From positions 1 to 64,000 of the forward strand of contig JAUCBJ010008535.1 in assembly GCA_032718475.1 (NCBI GenBank): 64,000 nt of DNA. The letters run 5' to 3'. Shown here one piece after another: positions 11,143 through 22,866 of the stretch. The notes under the pieces are model-generated. The model was not told the origin of the DNA, ran no database searches, and saw nothing but the letters and a program-made list of their open reading frames with translations. This DNA comes from Nemertoderma westbladi. Taxonomy: Eukaryota; Xenacoelomorpha; Nemertodermatida; Nemertodermatidae. Every line of letters starts with the position of its first letter. Within the stretch, counting starts at the first letter, position 1. Made by a program: the position numbers and the translations under genes.

Positions 11143-11632
11143 GGGTCCTACGAATTACCCCAAAATACCCCAAAACACCCCAAAATACCCCAAAATACTC
11201 CAAAATACCCCAAAATAGTCAAATATTACCCCAAAATACCCCAAAAAGGCTAAAAAATTACCCCAAAATACCCCAAAATAAGCTAATCATGTTTTTTAAC
11301 AGCGAGGGAAAGGAGCAGGTTACAGTGGCAAGTTTTTTTAACCAAAACAATAAACGAGAGTGAAGAAAAAATTTTTAATTATTTTGGGGTAATTCGTCAT
11401 TATTTTGGGGTAATTCGTCATTTTGCCATATTTTGGGGTAAATTAAATTTCCAAAACAAAGGCTGAAAAAAAAGTATTTTGGGGTAATTCTAAACTATTT
11501 TGGGGTATTTTGGGGTAATTCTAAACTATTTTGGGGTATTTTGGGGTAGTTTTATACTATTTTGGGGTCTTTTGGGGTGTTTTGGGGTATTTTGGGGTGT
11601 TTTGGGGTATTTTGGGGTAATTCGTAGGACCG
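11143..11632. mobile_element. Fold-back transposon of CCCCAAAATA repeats, 8-bp TSD
   Basis: A perfect 8-bp duplication TTGCACTG flanks the element (11135-11142 and 11633-11640). The left end GGGTCCTACGAATTACCCCA and the right end (reverse complement CGGTCCTACGAATTACCCCA) continue as inverted arrays of CCCCAAAATAC units for more than 50 bp of near identity. Total length is 490 bp. The centre holds an interspersed phrase GGAGCAGGTTACAGTGGC that is also seen at about 4487 and 39726. An 8-bp TSD fits hAT or P-type mobilisation. It is non-autonomous. Confidence 0.8.
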
Positions 11633-11640
11633 TTGCACTG

Positions 11641-12655
11641 CTGTACTGTGTAACATATACTGTAAATTGTAACAGTTTAAACCCATGTGGGTCTCAATTT
11701 CCAACACACATACAGACATATTTCATAGTTATAGAGACGCTTTAAACTCACCTGGAACGCACTTTACTATCACACCTACATATTATCATAAAAACTCAAA
11801 CATGTTACACACATGTTCCACATGATAATAAATTGTAGTAACTACGCATTGAATACCCACTTGCTTCACACTTAGGTGAAGTTTCTAAAAACCACTACGC
11901 ATATTTATCGCACTTAGAGCGCGCAACGCATTTGAAGTGCACTAACATTTTTCACTGGGAAGTTGAAGGAAAATTGAGGAAATGGTGCACATTTGAAAAC
12001 AGGCAAAAATTGACTTTTCGAGAAAAAAAGCTAAAAACTCATGATTTTCAATCGTGCCGCCCGAAGCGGAAAATCACCTAATTTAAAATTTAAAGAAAAA
12101 TATTTTTTTCTATCAAGTTACAGATAGGTCAGTGGGTGTCTGTGCAATTTGAGACAAATCGGTCCAAAAAAGGCCACTATTGGGGAAACGTGTTTGTCAC
12201 TGTGCCTCAAATCTCAAATGTGATAATGTGTAGAACCGAAAATGGACTGCACCGTTAAGAATTTGATATACAGTATGATGTGGTCGAGCTGTCGAGTCTA
12301 GTCAGCTAGTGGCTGAGTGGTATATAATTAGCCAAGCCTGAAGCCTGAAGTGCACACCTGTCTGCCTGTACGCTATACCCTATACGCAGGTACGTACCCC
12401 CCCTGACACTACACATTGTTTCGATGCGTTCAGTTTGCAGTTACTTACCGGTATGTAACATTCAGTTTGTGGTAGGGTACCGGTACCTCAGTTTAGTACA
12501 GCAGTACCTACCTACCAGCCTACGGTAGTTTTAGACTGGTACAAAAAACAGAGTCGTATTCTAGTATTCAGCTTGCGCTACCCTCTGACTGTTTGACACT
12601 AGGCCTATACTATGCAGCTATGGACTACACAGTTTAATTTAATTGATTACCTGGT
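11641..12655. other. No gene seen; upstream region of the PLEKHM1-like gene
   Basis: 11740-11950 has words related to the 7.8-8.2 kb repeat family. 12240-12650 is a mixed region with short palindromes (TACCGGTA) immediately upstream of the start codon and may hold the promoter and 5' UTR. No TATA box is obvious. Confidence 0.4.
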
Positions 12656-15583
12656 ATGTCTTTTATACGGCGCCTCAGTATCCCATCGTTGTATCCCCAA
12701 TCCGAAGAAACTGATGACGATTTATTAGCTAAACATCGCGACATAAAAACTTTACTAATAAACGAAGTTACCACAGTAATCCGATGTCTGGTGAAGCACC
12801 ATTTAGCCCAGGATTCACCGCAACCGGTGCACACTGGCCCTTTAGCCAACGCATTATGTGGTGCTCTGGAAGCGGTCTTCCTACATGGTTCCAAAGAATC
12901 CTACATGCAAAGGATCTCTAGCTATTTAACCCGGGAATCCACTCCAGTTCCTTCCTTCTGGCCTCTCCTCGTCCATTTCTCGCACAAGAACGTCGTCAGT
13001 CAGCTGACCACTATGAGTCAGCTACGCGGGGAGGTTGGTCTTTGTAGAGCGTGGGTTCGTACGGCGTTGAACGACCAACTAGTCGGAAGTTATCTGTCGG
13101 CGATTCTCGTCGAATCCCCAACTATTTCTCGTTTCTACAACCCCTGGGCCTTCCTGATGGATGAGGAACGCGGTCGTTTATTGGTCGATCAACTACGTAT
13201 TCTAGAAGAGGTGAGGCGAAAAGGCCATAACGATAGCACGTAAATCTTTCGTAAATACGAAAATATTTCGTATTTAATTTTAAATATTAGGCCTAATATT
13301 TTTATGTTTTAAGTTATGTTTATGTTCTGACACTGACAGTTTTAATTGGGGTTTTCTCCTGGCCATCTAACCATATCCAGATATCTCCTAGCTGCCTAGC
13401 TTAGCAGTCTAGTCAAAAATCTAATTAAATGTAAATTATCTGCAAGGAAATGAAAATGTCCTGGAATTATCTACTATGAAATCTTGAAGTGTTGGTGGTA
13501 TTATAATTGAAACTTTGAAAAATTGACAATCAATTTCCAAAATTCCTATAAGTCGCAACGCCGCCATGTAGCCGTTTTCTTTTCCGATAGTTTTGGAATG
13601 AGGATTACCGGTACCCGGTTATGTCTAGGCTCCTCCTTTGGTATCATTCCTCCAAGTCCAACTTGACTGGGTATAACTTTGTGACATTTATAGTTATCGA
13701 GTTGTAACTTTGTAAACAAACATCAATATGGCCAAAGAGGAGATTTTATAGGACACCTGCAACCCTCCTCCGACGGTGCAAGGATTCGCATGTCTTCTTC
13801 TATAAATACGAAACTCAATTTGATACGGGGTGGTAGGATATTGTTTTACTTGGGGTCTATTTCTCTAAACTATTTGGTGACGAAGATAATTAGTAATTGA
13901 TGAAATTAAAGGAGTCATTATTAAATATATACAGTGACTTAGTATAACAACAATCTACTTGTCAACCCATTACTGTAGGCCTATATCTATCTAAAATATT
14001 AACCTTATAATTTATTGTTTTAGTTGCATTTCCAACTGGCGTGCAATGTGTACTTACTGAATCAGTGGAGCAATCACGTCTTATCATTGGTTGGAATACA
14101 CCCGTTTACTGACAACGCTACGCATTACTCCACCCAGCTACCTCTGTCCGCGGATACGACCCAGTTGCTACACGATCTTAGTAACACGGACCCTAGCAAC
14201 AGCGAGGCCCTCGTAGACAGGTTGAACTCGAGCGACTCACCGAGGAGTGTATCGACCATAATGATGACCAGGTCACGTGACAGAGAGGGCAAGATTCACC
14301 AAGAATTTATAACTGACCAATTAGCGGCCGCCTTTCCTATAATGATCGAAGAGGATGATGGAAGTGAAGATTTATCAATAGAACAAACAATGGAGCAGGT
14401 GTGCTATGGGACTTTATCATCGTCGCCACCTAGCGGTGTCCACGAGGAATACTCTATCATCGAATCCGACGCATCGATATCGCCGACAGATGGCGCTATT
14501 ATGAAGACGGGTAATCAGATTGGTTGGAGTGGCGGGTTCGGTTGGAGTTCGCCGGGGGGCGATACCGACTCCACCGATTACCATGGCGACGAGGCGGTCG
14601 CCGATTGGGTGACCGAGTCGCCGACGACCGGGACGTCCACCTACCAGGAGATGCTGGAGAGTTACGGCCGGGGTCGTCTGAGATCCGACAAACCGCGGGG
14701 GGACCGCCGCGACTCGTCGTCGGAGGAGTCGGAGAGCGCGCCGTCGGACAGCTTCGAGGTCGTCTCCCCGGACAGGAAGTCGGACGATCTCCGGACGCGT
14801 TTGATGCCGCACTACAAGCGAATCGCCTCGGAGTCGGGGCTGGACGGCAGCCGCTACGAGTGCGCGGGGTGCGCCGCCCCTATCGGGATGAACGTGTTCG
14901 GGGAGTGGCGAGTGTGCCACCTGGACGGCGGCTACTACTGCGTCCACTGCCACGCCGATCAACGCAACCGGATCCCGGCCTACGTCATCCACAACTGGGA
15001 CTTCGCCACCTACCCGGTGAGCCGCGCCGCCAACCAGTTTATCCTCGGCGTCGAGAACGAACCGCTAATAAACATCGGCGTGGACAACCCAGTTATCTAC
15101 CACGTCTTCCCGGACATGTCGGAACTCCGGAAGTTGCGTTTATCCTTGAAATATCTCAAAGGTTATCTATTTACTTGTCGACCGGAGTCTGTGGAAGAGA
15201 TGAGGTTGAGATTGTGGCCTAAGGAGTACCTCCTGGAACACGAGGATCTGTATTCCCTGTCGGATCTCGTTCTGCACCACAACGGGTCGCAGTTCAGGAG
15301 CTTCGTGAAGGCCGCGGTCTCCTTCGCCAAGAAGCACGTCTACTCGTGCGCGCTCTGCTCCCAGAAGGGATTCATCTGCGAGGTCTGCAACGGTTGCAGC
15401 ATCGTCTATCCCTTTAACATCGACCGGGTGACTCGCTGTCCCGTCTGCAAGTCCGTCTCACACCGGAAGTGCAGGTCCGGAGACACCCCGTGTCCCAAGT
15501 GCACCCGGAGACAGAAACGTTTGTACAAACAGACGGAAACTACTAATGTCAACTTATCGCCTTGGTTTAATGACGAAACCTAA
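12656..15583 (+). CDS. PLEKHM1: RUN and Rubicon-homology (RH) domain protein, PLEKHM1-like
   Basis: Proteins of this family link Rab7-positive late endosomes/lysosomes and autophagosomes for fusion. The gene has two coding exons, 12656-13210 and 14024-15583, joined in phase 0 at GAAGAG|GTGAGG and TTTTAG|TTGCAT, giving 704 residues. A RUN domain spans about residues 30-215 (ALCGALEAVFLHG, FWPLL, LCRAWVRTALNDQL) and crosses the splice. A low-complexity acidic/Ser-rich linker follows. The C-terminal RH domain (about 463-683) shows zinc-binding Cys/His pairs: CAGC, CHLDGGYYCVHCH, CALCSQKGFICEVC, CPVC, CPKC. The RUN and RH blocks most resemble PLEKHM1. The two PH domains of vertebrate PLEKHM1 are absent, and the protein is about 350 residues shorter. 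Two LIR-like motifs sit in the linker: EEYSII (Tyr 328) and SFEVV (Phe 429). Exon 2 is markedly GC-rich. The alternative assignment is Rubicon, which also lacks PH domains. Confidence 0.88.
13211..14023 (+). other. Intron of the PLEKHM1-like gene
   Basis: An 813-bp intron with donor GTGAGG and acceptor TTATTGTTTTAG. It is AT-rich, with no further coding blocks seen. In particular, nothing resembles a PH domain. Confidence 0.85.
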
Positions 15584-16835
15584 TTGTTACTCAATATGTG
15601 CGAAACAGTAACAGCTAAATTATTTATACGACTGTATTACTGGGATAATATTTAAATATAATTATAATAGTTTCTAACAGCAACAGGGTTCCCGAGCCAG
15701 AGGCCTTAAAAAAAATGTGCAGGACTCTCAATTAAAGAATTATCATTATTTAAACCAAACTGATGGTTTCTTGGTTCTAAACTGAAAGTATTTGCTGACA
15801 ATGATTGTTTAAATTCGCCAACTTCATTACGTGAGTCTATTTTATTTATTTATTGGGTTTGGGAACTATTTTTGTCGGCGTCTGAGAGTCTACTTTATTT
15901 TTTACATCGGATCTACTGTTTTCTGATAATATTGTAAATAATTATTTATTTCTTGTATAAAATATACAAACATTTTATTTCTATATTTTGTTACCTTTGC
16001 TGGTATGTCAACTTATCTGCGCGCCGGTAGTCTGTACGTACGCTGCAAAGTAATCGCTAATACAGTAAACAATAAACTTCTAGAACATTCCTTGAGATCC
16101 ATTGATGATAGATAGCCATTGTTGTCGGCTAATATTTACTCTGTATTTGTTGCAGTAACTGTTATTGAATTGCAAAAAAAGGCCGATAAGTTGACGACAT
16201 AATGTATCAAAATAACCTTCATCGTTGTGTGAATATGAATAGGGCATTATTGAGCGACTTCTCTAGTGTACTTCTACTTCTACTACTCGAGTGTATTGCT
16301 AATCTCAGAATTGAAATATTTTTGTTTATTAATTTTCAAAATTTTAGGTTAATACCAATAACAATTTTATTCTTAAATTGTTACTTATTTGCAGAAAATA
16401 CTCCAAACTTTTTTTTTCCTGACGATAAAAAGTAAATTAAAAATAATTTTTAGTGGAATTAAAATTTATTACATATTGTGTTTAAAGAACATCGAAGTAG
16501 AAAATGTTTGCAAGTAATTTGAGCAAAATCCATTCAAACACTCAAAGGTTATTGTAACTTTAATGTCTGCAAGGGGAACTCCAAAACGGAACTCAATATC
16601 CATATCCAATATTGGTTTGTAGTTAAGCGGCTCTCTAGTTACCTAATAAATATTCGAGAACACTAAAAAATTATTTAACACTGAGTAAGGTAGCATCAGG
16701 AGTTGAAGAGTACATTAATTGGAATTGCAGTAACTATGGAAGCAACATAGTAAAATACTGCAGTTCAATTAATTTTGTAACACTATCTTATATTTTATTA
16801 AAGAATTAAGCAACAAAAAAGAACCAATTTAAGAA
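15584..16835 (+). other. 3' flank of the PLEKHM1-like gene; otherwise no gene seen
   Basis: AT-rich. AATAAA at 16071-16076 is a possible polyadenylation signal, about 490 bp after the stop. Nothing else was recognised. Confidence 0.4.
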
Positions 16836-16979
16836 TAAAATTACGTATTACATGGAAAAAAGGTAGAAATTGTTTTTTCCAAAATACTCGACCCTTTATT
16901 TACCTCGCCGACGCTCGGTAAATAAAATGCCTCGGGTATAACGAAAAATGTTACCTTTTTTTCTCACGTAATAAAATGA
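16836..16979. mobile_element. Small palindromic MITE-like hairpin, about 140 bp
   Basis: The outer arms are inverted copies with mismatches (ATTACGTATTACATGGAAAA then AAGGTA; reverse complement of the right arm ATTACGTGAGAAAAAAAGGT then AACATTTTTCG). The centre is a perfect inner stem TTTATTTACC...GGTAAATAAA around CTCGCCGACGCTC. No coding capacity. No target duplication could be defined. Confidence 0.5.
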
Positions 16980-17530
16980 TTATAAATTAATTAACTTTGT
17001 CCTTGTAGACTGTTGTAGAGGTCTTTAATTCGGTTGTTCACGTTATTTATTCTATATTACAAAATTAATGTACTCAATATATATACACAGAGAAACTGAA
17101 ACAATTTTATAAAAAATTAACGAACACAAGTCACAGTTACATTATGCTGTCTGGGCTGGCATGATAAAGGACCTTGGTACATTAATTATGGCATTGAGCT
17201 ATACAAACATTGATGATAATATCGTACGCCATTAACGGAATCCATGACTCCAAATAAGGATGTAAAGGTAATCAATCGCGCTTCATTTAGTACAAAAAAC
17301 CAATTACGTGAAACAGTTTATAGCTTTACTTTATAAATAGATTAATTGTAATTCAGCCGAAGGAAGCGGAAAAACTAATCAGGGAAAAAGGGGAACCGTG
17401 TTTACCTACTAGTTGAATAGTTTAAATTTATTCCGGATAATTTAATTTTTGTTTCGATAAAAGTAATGCATTAACATCCTTCCGCATCTCGATTTTTGGT
17501 CCTGATTAAACAGATAACTTGGTTTCACCG
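16980..17530. other. No gene seen
   Basis: AT-rich unique-looking sequence without supported features. Confidence 0.4.
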
Positions 17531-17835
17531 TGGGGACCAGTCAGTGCACACCCTTGTCCTTTGGCAGCCCATGGGGAAAATAGGCATGGTAGACAGCCCA
17601 TGACTTTCTTGAGATGCATCTTTAAAGGACACTGGCCTTGAAGATGCGGATGATCTCGGGAAAATCATGAGGGATAGGGAGTTGTGGCGGTGCAATCTTA
17701 TTGATAAGCCGGCATAGCATTCTTGGTGCACGCTGCATTGGACTTGCCAATTGTGGATTGCATGTTGGTGACAAAATGTTTTTGTTAAGCCGGCATAGTA
17801 TCTCTATGTGCAGTTTCAATGCAGCATGCCGATTA
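17531..17835 (+). pseudogene. 5'-truncated LINE 3' end, same family as the 22.8-33.7 kb element
   Basis: The plus strand reads through the C-terminal coding block of that LINE (DADDLGKIMRDRELWRCNLI, then DKPA and a stop) and aligns with its 22880-23030 region at roughly 85% by eye. After the stop, the 3'-UTR piece (AAGCCGGCATAG...CAATGCAGCATGCCGAT) appears at 17787-17835 after a short foreign or duplicated stretch. It is a dead fragment. Confidence 0.8.
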
Positions 17836-18817
17836 TAGACACAGATAGGAACAGATAACCCAAATATGACTCGAATTAGCAAACACACCATGATTTTATT
17901 TACTGATATAATTTTGACTTGTTTCTTTTCTAATATATTTATTATTGGCAGGTAGAACTGTAGATACATAGGTAAGAACGATCGAACGGGTTGTATTAAA
18001 TATTAATAATTATTATTCATTGATATGGAATTAATTTTCACTACCAAATCGCCAGGGCGTCACATTTTCCAACTTTATATCGCAGTGTGACAATATTTCT
18101 CAGTATGTCCCTACTTCATACATTTACTACCGGTATGTATTTCCAGTATGTCACTGCGTCATTATTATGCTGTTCTAGAATATTAAGCCATAACTTCTGT
18201 ACAGTACAAATAATTCTCTACAAATCAATATTTCGATTCGCCATTATTAGCACTTTAAAATTTTGTTACTCACTCGCGGCGTAACGCTATAAAGTGCTAT
18301 TTTATGAACAATCACTTACTGTAGTTAGTATGTTAAGTTAGTTCATCTCCTTGAATATACTACTACTAGGTCGAGCGAACTCGGACACATATCTTTCAGT
18401 TGCGGGAGTAAACCGCTTGTGGTCGCAACTCCTACAAGCGTCTTCGCAGTGGATCGCCGTTGGTTGATTACCTTCCGCCGACCTTGTCAGCATGTCTAGC
18501 CGTTGGTTGATTACCTTCCGCCTATCCATGGCCTACAGCCCTGCTGCCGACTTGAATATAGTGTTCTAATTTAGGTAAACTGTAGGGTCTACACTAATTT
18601 TTTTCTATCGACTAAATTTTGAAAGAATTAGTTTTACCTATACCTACTTTGCTATCAATATAATATACCTAAAAGATTTAAAAAGAAACGTATCTCCGTC
18701 GATATTCTTCTTAACATCATAGTGGTTTGATGTATTTTTTTGAAAGATGAGGTTGAAAGTATTTCAAATCTGTAATAATATCTAATTTCGTTGAGATTTA
18801 TATGGGCGTACGATAGT
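17836..18817. other. No gene seen
   Basis: Includes a 24-bp direct duplication (GCCGTTGGTTGATTACCTTC then CGCC) at about 18457-18520. Nothing else is supported. Confidence 0.4.
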
Positions 18818-19081
18818 GAGAGGCGTAGCGAGGGGGGGGGATGTTCCCCCGGTCGCACTCACCCAGGGGCGCTGAAATGCCAACCAAATGTCAGGGTATT
18901 ATTGTACAAGAATAAGACAAATCAGTGAAAATTCAGGGATTGTGATACAGTATATACAGGACATGTGTCATAAGGGAAAAATGTAAAATAAAAGTTTAAA
19001 TTATTGTAGGGGGGGGGGGGGGGGGGGGGGGCTATCTCAGCTTCATTTCCCCGGGCGCCAGAAGAGCTCGCTACGCCTCTG
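18818..19081. mobile_element. hAT-type MITE, 264 bp
   Basis: The terminal inverted repeats are GAGAGGCGTAGCGAG (left) and CAGAGGCGTAGCGAG (reverse complement of the right end). The 8-bp flanks ACGATAGT (18810-18817) and CCGATAGT (19082-19089) match at 7 of 8 positions. CAGAGGCGTAGC-like ends and an 8-bp TSD are typical of hAT elements. The interior is non-coding and holds a G23 tract. Confidence 0.7.
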
Positions 19082-19089
19082 CCGATAGT

Positions 19090-19484
19090 TGCCAGTTTGT
19101 TGAGTTAATTCAACAGTAAATCACCACAAAACCCTAGGCCAACTCAAATCCCTTGACCCCAACGGACAATGTAGACTTCTTAGGGATTATAGTGTATACT
19201 GTATCAACGGACACATATAAAAACTGATATTTCGCAAGTTAAATTTTTAATAATAATTATTAGAACATTAATAAATATACATTCAATAACATTCAATAAT
19301 TGTTAATTCTGTATATTAATTAATTGTCATACTGACAGTAATTAAAATATTCATCGTTTTGTAAAGTTCAGACTGACTGCTGCCTCATCTCTTAGCTTAG
19401 AGTATTCCCCGAACTCGGGATCTCGTGTTTCGCGGAATCAAAGGGAAATACGATAGGGGAGAAGGACATATCGAGTCTGCAAAA
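19090..19484. other. No gene seen
   Basis: AT-rich sequence with no recognisable feature. Confidence 0.4.
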
Positions 19485-19720
19485 ATAACAATTACGGTAT
19501 AAAACACGAGTGGGCATGTAAAACACTATGAAACAATATACTTATACAAAAATCACAGTTACGGTATAAAACACGAGTGGGCATGTAAAACACTATGAAA
19601 CAATATACTTATACAAATATCACAGTTACGGTATAAAACACGAGTGGGCATGTAAAACACTATGAAACAATATACTTATACAAAAATCACAGTTACGAGT
19701 GGGCCTATTATAGGCCCTAC
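19485..19720. repeat. Tandem repeat, unit about 66 bp, 3.5 copies
   Basis: The unit contains CAGTTACGGTATAAAACACG then AGTGGGCATGTAAAACACTATGAAACAATATACTTATAC. Copies are nearly identical, so the amplification is recent. Confidence 0.85.
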
Positions 19721-19951
19721 TTATACAAAAATTCGTACATTATTTATGAAAATAATGTATGCATGGCTATTATAGTAATCATTACCATAATATGCAACTT
19801 TATTTACATACCAGTTCAACAATCAGTACTTTATTGCATAGTAGGCCTAGGCCTACATATTGCCCTCATCCTATCTGATAGAGTCAGTGTAAGATGGTGG
19901 ACTATCTTGATTTGAAGTAGGCTACGGGTTAACCCGTTATTAATTCAAAGG

Positions 19952-21982
19952 CATTCAAATCATATTACATTATTTATTTAAAATATTTATATTATCTATG
20001 TACCGGTATATATTATGCATATTTTATAGGCCTACAAATAGTATTATAGATTATTATTATAGATATTATATATATATATAATATAGTAATAGTACTATAA
20101 TAGGCCTACAGTACATTTAGGAAACAAATAAATGTGTACTGTATGATAACGGAAATGTATTTGTAGAAGAGATTTGATTTGTTTTGTAATTTTATCACAA
20201 TATTTTTTTTAAAAAGCTAATCTTACCCTCACAGCTGCTACCAATCCAATATTTTAAAATTTTAAATGATATACCGGTATACTATATATACACTATATAT
20301 AATATAATACAGTATATTACAATTACATACTGTAATATAATAATTAATAATATGATATTTACTAACCGCAAAATTTATTAATTAATTCTTTCTGTCTCAG
20401 TAGTGCTGATTTTCCCATATCATAATTTATTTGATCGCAGATCGAACAAATATCGTTATCTAAATTGATGGGAATAAAATAATAATAAAATAAGTAAATA
20501 CTGTGGGGCGAGCCACGAAGTGAGCGAAGCCTTAGACTGTATTATTCTGCAAGACATATTGGGCCTAGACGGCATTAATTTTAGGTAATAATCATATACC
20601 AACACAACCCACAGCTGCGAGAATAATAAGATTAAAGCAAGCAAACAGTCGGTCGAAGGCGGAGGATCCACGTGCAGACACATGGCTGAAGCCGACACCT
20701 CTGGTACAGACACCTGGCCGATGCCGACACCTGGTACAGACACCTGGCCGAAGCCGACACCTGGTACAGACACCTGGCCGAAGCCGACACCTGGTACAGA
20801 CACCTGGCCGAAGCCGACACCTGGTACAGACACCTGGCCGAAGCCGACACCTGGTACAGACACCTGGCCGAAGCCGACACCTGGTACAGAAACCTGGCCG
20901 AAGCCAACACGGTACAGACACCTGGCCGGAACCGACACCTGGTACAGACACCTGGCCGAAGCCGACACTTGTTACAGACACCTGGCAGAAGCCGACACCT
21001 GTTACAGACACCTGGCCGAAGCCGACAACACCTGGTACAGACACCTGGCCGGAGCCGACACCTGGCCGAAGCCGACACCTGGTACATACACCTGGCCGGA
21101 GCCGACACCTGGCCGGAGCCGACACCTGGTACAGACATCTGGCCGAAACCGACACCTGGTACAGACATCTGGCCGAGGCCACACCCGTTACAGAGACCTG
21201 GCCGAAGCCGACACCTGGTACAGACATCTGGCCGAGGCCACACCTGTTACAGAGACCTGGCCGAAACCGACACCTGGCCGAAGCCGACCCCTGGTACAGA
21301 CACCTGGCCGGAGCCGACACCTGTTACAGACACCTGGCCGAAGCCGACACCTGTTACAGACACCTGGCCGAAGCCGACACCTGGTACAGGCACCTGGCCG
21401 AAGCCGACATCTGGTACAGACACCTGGCCGGATCCGACAACTGTTACAGACACCTGACCGAAGCCACACCTGTTACAGACACCTGGCCGCAGCCGACACC
21501 TGGTACAGACACCTGGCCGAAGCCGACACCTGGTACAGGCACCTGGCCGAAGCCGACATCTGGTACAGACACCTGGCCGTAGCCGACAACTGTTACAGGC
21601 ACCTGGCCGAAGCCGACCCCTGGTACAGACACCTGGCCGGAGCCGACACCTGTTACAGACACCTGGCCGAAGCCGACACCTGTTACAGACACCTGGCCGA
21701 AGCCGACACCTAGTACAGGCACCTGGCCGAAGCCGACACCTGGTACAGGCACCTGGCTGAAGCCGATATCTGGTACAGACACCTGGCCGGAGCCAACAAC
21801 TGCTACAGACACCTGGCCGAAGCCGACACCTGTTACAGACACCTTGTGGATACACTTCCTGTAGACACCTGTTGCGGTACCTTCTGGAGACACTTAGTGC
21901 AGAATGTTGTGCAGACAGCTGATGGGGCAGTTGATTGTAGGAATTTTCCGAATTCTATAATTGGATATACTGCACTGTGGGG
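19952..21982 (+). mobile_element. Dispersed repeat carrying a 30-bp minisatellite, copy 1
   Basis: Homologous, in inverted orientation, to 42388-48217. The shared left part begins CATTCAAATCATATTACATT. It includes TTACCCTCACAGCTGCTACC (20223) and GGGGCGAGCCACGAAGTGAG (20505), then the minisatellite. The shared right part ends near AATTCTATAATTGGATATAC then TGCACTGTG. This copy lacks the ~1.9 kb present between 46.03 and 47.93 kb in copy 2. There are no clear terminal inverted repeats or target duplication, so the class is undetermined. Confidence 0.7.
20680..21850. repeat. 30-bp minisatellite, about 38 copies (copy 1 array)
   Basis: The consensus is GCCGACACCTGGTACAGACA then CCTGGCCGAA. A 30-bp unit without stops keeps several frames open on both strands (decapeptide AEADTWYRHL in one plus frame). 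Units at the left edge are almost identical. Later ones vary (GTTACAGACA, GGAGCC, short 17-bp deletions). Confidence 0.9.
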
Positions 21983-22815
21983 CGAGCCACGCAGTCAGGG
22001 CGAGCCTAAGAGCACAATTGTAATTAGTAAATAGAGCAAAATTTAATGTCTGTCCGTCTGTAATGAAAAATTCATTCGTAAATAACTTTTGAAGATTTTA
22101 ACCATTTACAACCAAATTTTGGGCATACTAGAGCAAAAGTTACATTATTATTGAAAATAGATCTCGAACTTTTGACTCAAGATCAAATCGAACTTGCTCA
22201 AGTACGCGTGCTGCGCGACGCCCCACGAACGTGTACTGTATCTCGTGTTGCCATATGTAAGTAGGCCTACGCCTATTGATATGATAGAGCGCATCAAAGC
22301 ATAAACGTGCTGTAAATATTTAACGACGTTTAAGTAGTGGTGGAATGTAGGTCTAGCTGAAGGACACTAACCGTCTTTATAAGATGATGCAGAAATATTA
22401 AATAACAAACAAATTATAATTACACAAATTGTTATGTAATACATGATTTTTCAAAAAGTTGAAAGAATTTGAAGAAAAATAGAGCGAATCTTTTCGAAAC
22501 AAAATTTTAAAAGAAGTTAAATTTATCTAAAAAGATGAAACTTATTATTGACATATCGTTTGTATACTTTATAGAAAAAATTTAAGGAATAAAAGTAGGC
22601 CCAATCAAACGATTTCATTGGTCAGTGGTATCTGGCTGCTGTCATGGTTGACATTGATTGGTTAGAGTTTAATACAGTATGTTCGTAAATTAGCATTATT
22701 ATTGTTGGCGATGGTGTGTGTTATTAGCGACGAGCCACGAAGTATGGTGGTGAGGAACAGTAGCTTACCGATTGGCTCTCATCAACTCACAGTCTGGGTT
22801 AGTAATATAGTGAAA
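21983..22815. other. No gene seen
   Basis: A second GTGGGGCGAGCCACG word lies at 21977-21991, adjoining copy 1. The remainder is AT-rich, and nothing was recognised. Confidence 0.4.
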
Positions 22816-22866
22816 GTACTACTACTACTACTACTAGGATCGGCATGCTGCATTGCAGCTGCATTT

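Noticed and set aside
14417-15222. Overlapping frames on both strands within the PLEKHM1-like exon 2
   Set aside because: The GC-rich coding exon lacks stops in other frames. The conserved RH-domain residues fix the true frame.
20456-21893. Multiple overlapping 150-340-codon frames in the first 30-bp array
   Set aside because: Same minisatellite artefact as the copy 2 array. No unique coding sequence at either end.
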